The notes under the pieces are model-generated. The model searched no databases. It was not told the origin of the DNA and saw only the letters and a program-made list of their open reading frames with translations. From positions 3,074,001 through 3,138,000 of the forward strand of contig CM018036.1 of NCBI GenBank assembly GCA_008638375.1: DNA of 64,000 nucleotides, in the 5' to 3' direction. Both the position numbers and the translations under genes were made by a program. Positions 59,368-64,000 of this stretch are shown piece by piece; the stretch's first letter is position 1, and the number at the start of each line of letters is the position of its first letter. Source of the stretch: Nyssa sinensis. Taxonomy: Eukaryota > Streptophyta > Magnoliopsida > Cornales > Nyssaceae.

Positions 59368-61062
59368 GGGTAAATTACACTTACCTTCCTTGAGGTTTCT
59401 GACAATTACAGAAACATCCTCTATAGTTTCTGAAATAACACTGTCCCCCTTCTGGTTTATTAATCTGTAACAAATTCCCCTCTACTGTCAAGAGTCGTTA
59501 GCTGACTTAACGGAATTCGATGATGTCAGCTTCAAATTTTATTCAAATGCCAACTTTGCCCTTACAAATAATGTAAAGACAAAACTACCCTTACAAGTCA
59601 TGATTAAATGACAAAACTATCCCCCACTTTAATAATAATTTTTTAATTAAAAAAGGACAAAATTTTTCCTTCCAGAGGTCATGAGCTCTTCAACGATTTT
59701 GAGGAAAAAATCCATTTATTCAACCGCTGTGTTCGAATCAAGCCATCCCAGTAATGGCGGCATCACAATGCTTTAGATCCACCATGTGAGAAGAAATCAA
59801 GAACTCAATGAAACTCACATCATCTTATTGCAAACCCATAAACAAATCACAAACCCTCACATCCATATTTTACATACCCATAAACAAATCACAAATACAC
59901 AAACCCATCACCATGGATTGTAGACCCATCCTTTAAAAATCCCAATCATAGATTTATGCCGTTTAATGGCACTGTTGGGGTGCTAGGGCGATAAGCCCCT
60001 TTATCTTCCATGTACAGAGATTTTGAGGGAGAGAAAGCACCATGGGGCTCTAGGGCAAGAAGGACAGATCTGATGCAAGTTGGATTAGGTTAGAAACTTA
60101 GAGAGAGAGAGATTTTGGAGTAGAGCCCAGAGTCGAGGGCTGTAATCGCGGACCAACAAATGCTTGGAAAAGCTGTCGTCGGACCAACGGATGCTTTCAC
60201 GGTGGAAGACGGCGGTTGCGAGGCGTTTTCCGGTCTGGAGGAGAGCCATAGCATCTTCCATTAGGCTTGTGATGTTGCAGGAAGAATTTGCAAAAGCTAG
60301 GAATTCAAAGGACCAGTTCATGCATCCTGCTCTAAAGGACAAGATTGAGAAACTTAAGTATGAGTTTTACCAAGGTCTGCCATCAGCTCCTAATTATGCA
60401 ACCCTGAAATATAAACTTGACATGTTGAAGGATATATTGAAAGCCAAGAATCTGTCAGAGAAAAACAACATAACAGGTACATTAAAACAGGAAATAAATA
60501 AAAGATTCAATGAGGTCATGGATCGGTCTGATGTGAAGGAGAAGATTAAGGCCCTGAAGGCTGAAATTGAAAACTCTGGGTTGTCCAGAGTTGAGGATTT
60601 AGACCAGAGGCTAAAGGAGAAAATTATGCAGGTAAAAGAGGAGGTGGAGTTGGAATTTGCTGATGTTTTTAAGTCTTTGGGTTTGCACATGGAGCCACCA
60701 TCATTCTCAGATGTTAAGCGTAAGGTGGAGGAATTTAATGAAGGAGGAGTGTAGAGAGATTTAAGAAATAGAGTTGCAGAGGGCAGTGGAGGCTGGACGT
60801 TTGGCGATGGAAAAAGGGCTCAGGAGAGATTACTGTAGAGAGAAGTTATAGAGATAAATACAAACAATTCTCTGTAGGTTAAAAATTGTTGACTTTTTAG
60901 TATTATATAATATTTAATGACAAGGATAATTTTGTAACTTTACATTTTCCGTCACGATCGTTTAACCGACAAGACTGACAGGGGAACAGTATTATTTTAG
61001 AAACTATAGAGGAGGTTTCTGCAATTGTCAGAAACCTCAGGAGAAGTAAATATAAATATCTC
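59368..61062. mobile_element. Pack-MULE: Mutator-like element with captured gene
   Basis: The element is bounded by a perfect 9-bp target duplication, ttaatttta at 59359-59367 and again at 61063-61071. The left end begins gggtaaattacacttacctt and the complement of the right end gagatatttatatttacttc. Both continue in register into tgaggtttctgacaatt(a/g)c and tctatagtttct. The terminal inverted repeats reach at least 100 bp, with a small gap, to about 59520 and about 60945. A 9-bp duplication and long inverted repeats are the marks of Mutator-like elements. No transposase is encoded. The interior carries an open frame copied from a host gene, so it is a non-autonomous Pack-MULE. Confidence 0.88.
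60164..60754 (+). pseudogene. Captured fragment of plastid ACCase alpha-CT (CAC3) tail
   Basis: An uninterrupted 196-codon frame lies inside the Pack-MULE. From about residue 36 (60269 on) it matches, from recall, the C-terminal coiled-coil extension of the plant plastid acetyl-CoA carboxylase carboxyltransferase alpha subunit. The blocks are EEFAKARNSKDQFMHPALKD, then APNYATLKYKLDMLKDILKA, LKQEINKRFNEVMDRSDVKE and EFADVFKSLGLHMEPPS. The catalytic crotonase-fold domain and the transit peptide are absent, so it cannot act as the enzyme. Residues 1-35 read through unrelated DNA, making the frame a chimera. It has stayed open, so the capture may be recent or the frame may be translated. Whether the parent introns were lost in the capture cannot be told without the parent gene. 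Confidence 0.75.
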
Positions 61063-64000
61063 TTAATTTTATATTTTTGCTCCTTTAAACTTATAATCTA
61101 AATCTCCCTCTATTTGTTACACGCATAACTTATAATATATTTTTTCACATTGAGACCTTAGATCAAAATTGGATTGAAAGTCTTTTGACCAATGAGTCCA
61201 CTTAAGTTATATAAAATAATAAACTTAAATACCAAATACATGACATGTGCAATTGACAAATATATTATGGTATTATGAAGCTGAATAATATAAAAGTTTT
61301 TAATAACTGTTTTCATTTCTTCAAAAAGATTTACCAAATTTGTTATTTTCTTCAAAGATCTTACTTTGGAGTGTTCAAAGGAGCATAATAAAAAGTAAAA
61401 AACAAAGGGTCCCATCTATTATATATATATATTTTTGCTGAGTTCATGCCATGCTGGTCCAAATATAAATAGATTTAATTAATCTTTCAGGACTCTTACT
61501 TACTTTTCTTAGAAGGGGGCCCATGGGCTTCAACATACATGACCTTTACACTTTAATTCTTTTTTTTCATTTGATTTGATTGGTAGATTTGTAATAAATT
61601 TCTTTCTTTCGCTTTCAAGTGTACTCAGAGAAAATTCTAATCGAACATATAATGAAAAAAAAAATATATATATATATATATATAATGCTTTATCCAGGAT
61701 GCATTTCTCGAGGATTGATGGGGAATGGTTTGGTTGACTGGCTAGCGACTTTTGGACTTAAAGCATGACTTTGGGATTGGTGGAGGTTGCTAGGCCTTGT
61801 TTGTCTCAGTTGTAGTTATGTATTGTACCTCTCCATTTTTTATTTTTATTCTTACAAAAGCTCTCCTTAAATTATAATTCTTCCATTTTTGTCCCCCCAG
61901 TATATCTTTGGTCTACAACACTGATGGGAACTGTGTATATATAACTTTGTGTATATGTGTGTGTGTATCTATATATATATATTACCAAATAAAAGAGGTA
62001 TTCAAACAATTGAATGACTGTTTGACTCGATCAATTTCTTGGGATTACACTAATAATTGATGAGCTAATTTCCAACTCTCGGGAGTGATGAAAGACGTCT
62101 TCTTTCGTGCAAGTTGGGTCAATCCCAAGAGAAACAGAATCTATTAGAAGCCCATAAGCCAATGTTTTGAAAGCCGGTCATCACAAAACTTGGCCCAACA
62201 CTAATTCTTCATCATCTAGGATTATGGGTTTCCAATTTCATATATGAAGCCCATTAACCAATACCTATTGTAACAAGGCCACCAAGCCCATCATTCTTTG
62301 GGGTTCCATAGATATTCTACTCATTCCAAATCATTGAAGGGGATCCCTAAAACTAAAAAGACATGCTACTTGGGCCCTAATAGTGGCCCTAAATATCTAC
62401 CATTGCTTTTATTTTACAAATGTCGACTCTCTTAGGTTGGCTTAGCTTAGAAATTTCTAACTTTGAATAGCATTGCTCATGGCTAGGACCGTAAAATGAG
62501 CTGAACTATTTGAGCTTGGCTCATAATCAACTTGGTTGGAAGCTCATTCAAGATTGACTTGTAAGATAAACAAGTCAAACTTAAACATATTTTAAGACTC
62601 GTTAATTTATTAAATTTGGCTCGTTAAATAAAAAATAGTATAATATTATATAAAAATTAAGTTACTCGAGTTCAATTCGTTTAGAAGTTCGTTCGAGATT
62701 GACTCAATAAATTAACAAGTCACACTTGAATATAATTTGAAACTCGTTTATTTTAGCGAGTCAAATTTAATAACTCAATACTCGATTCGGCTAGACTCAT
62801 TTGTCCTGCCTAGGGCCCAATCCAAATTCAACTTAACCAAGGTCCATGGCCTCTTCTGTGGTAGGTTGTAAATGCTAATTAACCAAATGTCAACAGATGG
62901 GCCACTCATTCAATATCTAAATCCATGGATCATTTTGATACACATAACTAAGCTGATGTCCACAACTAAAATATCTTCTCCAGACCAATGAAATATCTAA
63001 ATCCATCTATTGTTGTGGCATGACTTTTGCCTTGAATCTCATTGTCTAACTGGGAAATCACTGCAGGGATTGTCATGGGCCAAGGCCCATCATCTCTGGC
63101 CCACAATCTGGTCCATCTCACATCTTGTCAGCACAACTCCTACTGGCTAATTAAGAAAAGCAAGATATGAGATTAATTTGTGGTTTAGATAATTAAGCAC
63201 CGACAAAAAATGACCATATATCACTAAAAAGTTAGCCATGTGTGTCAGGTCAGGTGAGGTCCAGCTGAAAATGGCAAACCAAGAAGGCTGTAGCCAGATC
63301 ATGTTTGGAAATTCTTGATTGCAATGGTTTTCAACTTAGTGTTTGTTTGATTGATTGAATTGTGTAAAAGTACTGTTTGATTAATTAAATAATTAAAGGG
63401 ATTAAGTAACTGTGTAAAAGTATTAATTTGTATTGATTATGTTAAGTTGTTAAGTATTTGGGTGAATATATTTCATAAGTGATTATTTTGTCAAAATTGA
63501 AATTTTAATATTTAAGTGAGCTATTAACAAGTACTTAAAAAGTAGGAAACATTTTTCTTATCCTTCAATATTAATTGTGTGTTTAGAAATGTGTTTTATT
63601 ATTAAAATTATATTATCTAGATAATTAACAATAACTAATTCTAATATTTATAAAGTACAACATTATGAACAATAGTTATAATGTTTTTTGGGTTAATTAC
63701 ACTTTTATATCTTAAAGTTTTAGGATGAAAGTTAACAATTAGACTTTTTTGGATCTTATAGATAGAAAAAATATATCATGAATTTTTTGAATTAAAAAAA
63801 TTATATATTTTAAGGACTTTTTAATATTTTTTCCTTTTTTCTTTGAAAAAGTAAACCTTATGAATGTCTTGTTTTTTGAATTTTATTTTTCTTACTGAAA
63901 AACATGTTGAGAGAGATTTTGGCAGAAAAATAGATATAATTATTTAATAAAGAGAGAATGGGGTATTAAATGTGGGATGGTTAAATAGGGATTTAAAAAG
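61063..64000. other. AT-rich flank, no gene seen
   Basis: No coding region is supported. A TA run lies at about 61665-61684. The stretch 61700-61850 reads NGLVDWLATFGL-like residues, reminiscent of a retroelement RNase H tail, but too short to call. A degenerate dispersed repeat occupies about 62480-62830. At 63691 gggttaattacactttta resembles a MULE-type terminus whose partner would lie beyond the window. Confidence 0.5.
62480..62830. repeat. Degenerate dispersed repeat
   Basis: Repeated words such as gactcgtt, aactcgttta, tcgagttcaattcg, acaagtca and gagcttggctca occur in both orientations. They recall the 9300-9480 stretch. Such stretches are frequent in plant genomes and probably derive from old transposons; the family is not identified. 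Confidence 0.35.

Noticed and set aside
60394..60690. Minus-strand open frame of 98 codons inside the Pack-MULE
   Set aside because: It is the shadow of the CAC3-like coiled-coil frame, which has recognisable family blocks.
1..64000. CRISPR arrays, rRNA genes, centromeric satellite near CENP-C
   Set aside because: No regularly spaced direct repeats with unique spacers, no rRNA-like sequence and no about 150-180 bp satellite array were seen. A gene for a centromere protein need not lie at a centromere.

Overview
The window is nuclear DNA of a flowering plant, most likely a woody eudicot. The genes have many introns with GT-AG borders, the spacers are AT-rich, and there are many non-LTR (LINE) fragments of plant L1 type. 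The lineage below eudicot is a guess. I see no bacterial, organellar, CRISPR or rRNA features. No tandem centromeric satellite is visible.

Three genes can be reconstructed exon by exon. (1) Minus strand, 1035-17081: kinetochore protein CENP-C, 13 coding exons, about 685 residues. It ends in the CENP-C motif and a short plant-type C-terminal segment. (2) Plus strand, 22891-51199: NAA15, the TPR auxiliary/ribosome-anchoring subunit of the NatA N-terminal acetyltransferase. It has 26 coding exons whose phases all fit, giving 903 residues. (3) Minus strand, 53187-55789: a multi-spanning membrane RING-H2 E3 ubiquitin ligase of the At1g63170/At4g11680 type. It has 4 coding exons, and a one-base frame shift near 55275 breaks the reading frame in this sequence.

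The rest is repeat-driven. CENP-C intron 9 (6.3 kb) holds two independent LINE pieces, a LINE 3' tail and a MITE-like element. Its intron 12 holds a broken leucine-rich-repeat gene fragment. NAA15 is stretched to 28 kb by LINEs in introns 5, 6, 9, 14 and 17. Two of these have visible target-site duplications. Intron 20 holds a 1.0-kb Helitron-like element. At 59368-61062 lies a 1.7-kb Mutator-like transposon with long terminal inverted repeats and a perfect 9-bp target duplication. It carries an open reading frame copied from the C-terminal tail of the plastid acetyl-CoA carboxylase alpha-carboxyltransferase (CAC3), so it is a Pack-MULE.

The three genes are housekeeping genes with no evident shared pathway. 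CENP-C and NAA15 are divergent, with a 5.8-kb spacer between them. I found no dedicated multi-gene system. The most interesting items are the Pack-MULE with a chimeric ORF, the 212-bp tandem duplication that created an extra CENP-C exon, the frame break in the RING gene, and the Helitron-like element. Similarity statements rest on recall of protein families, not on a search.
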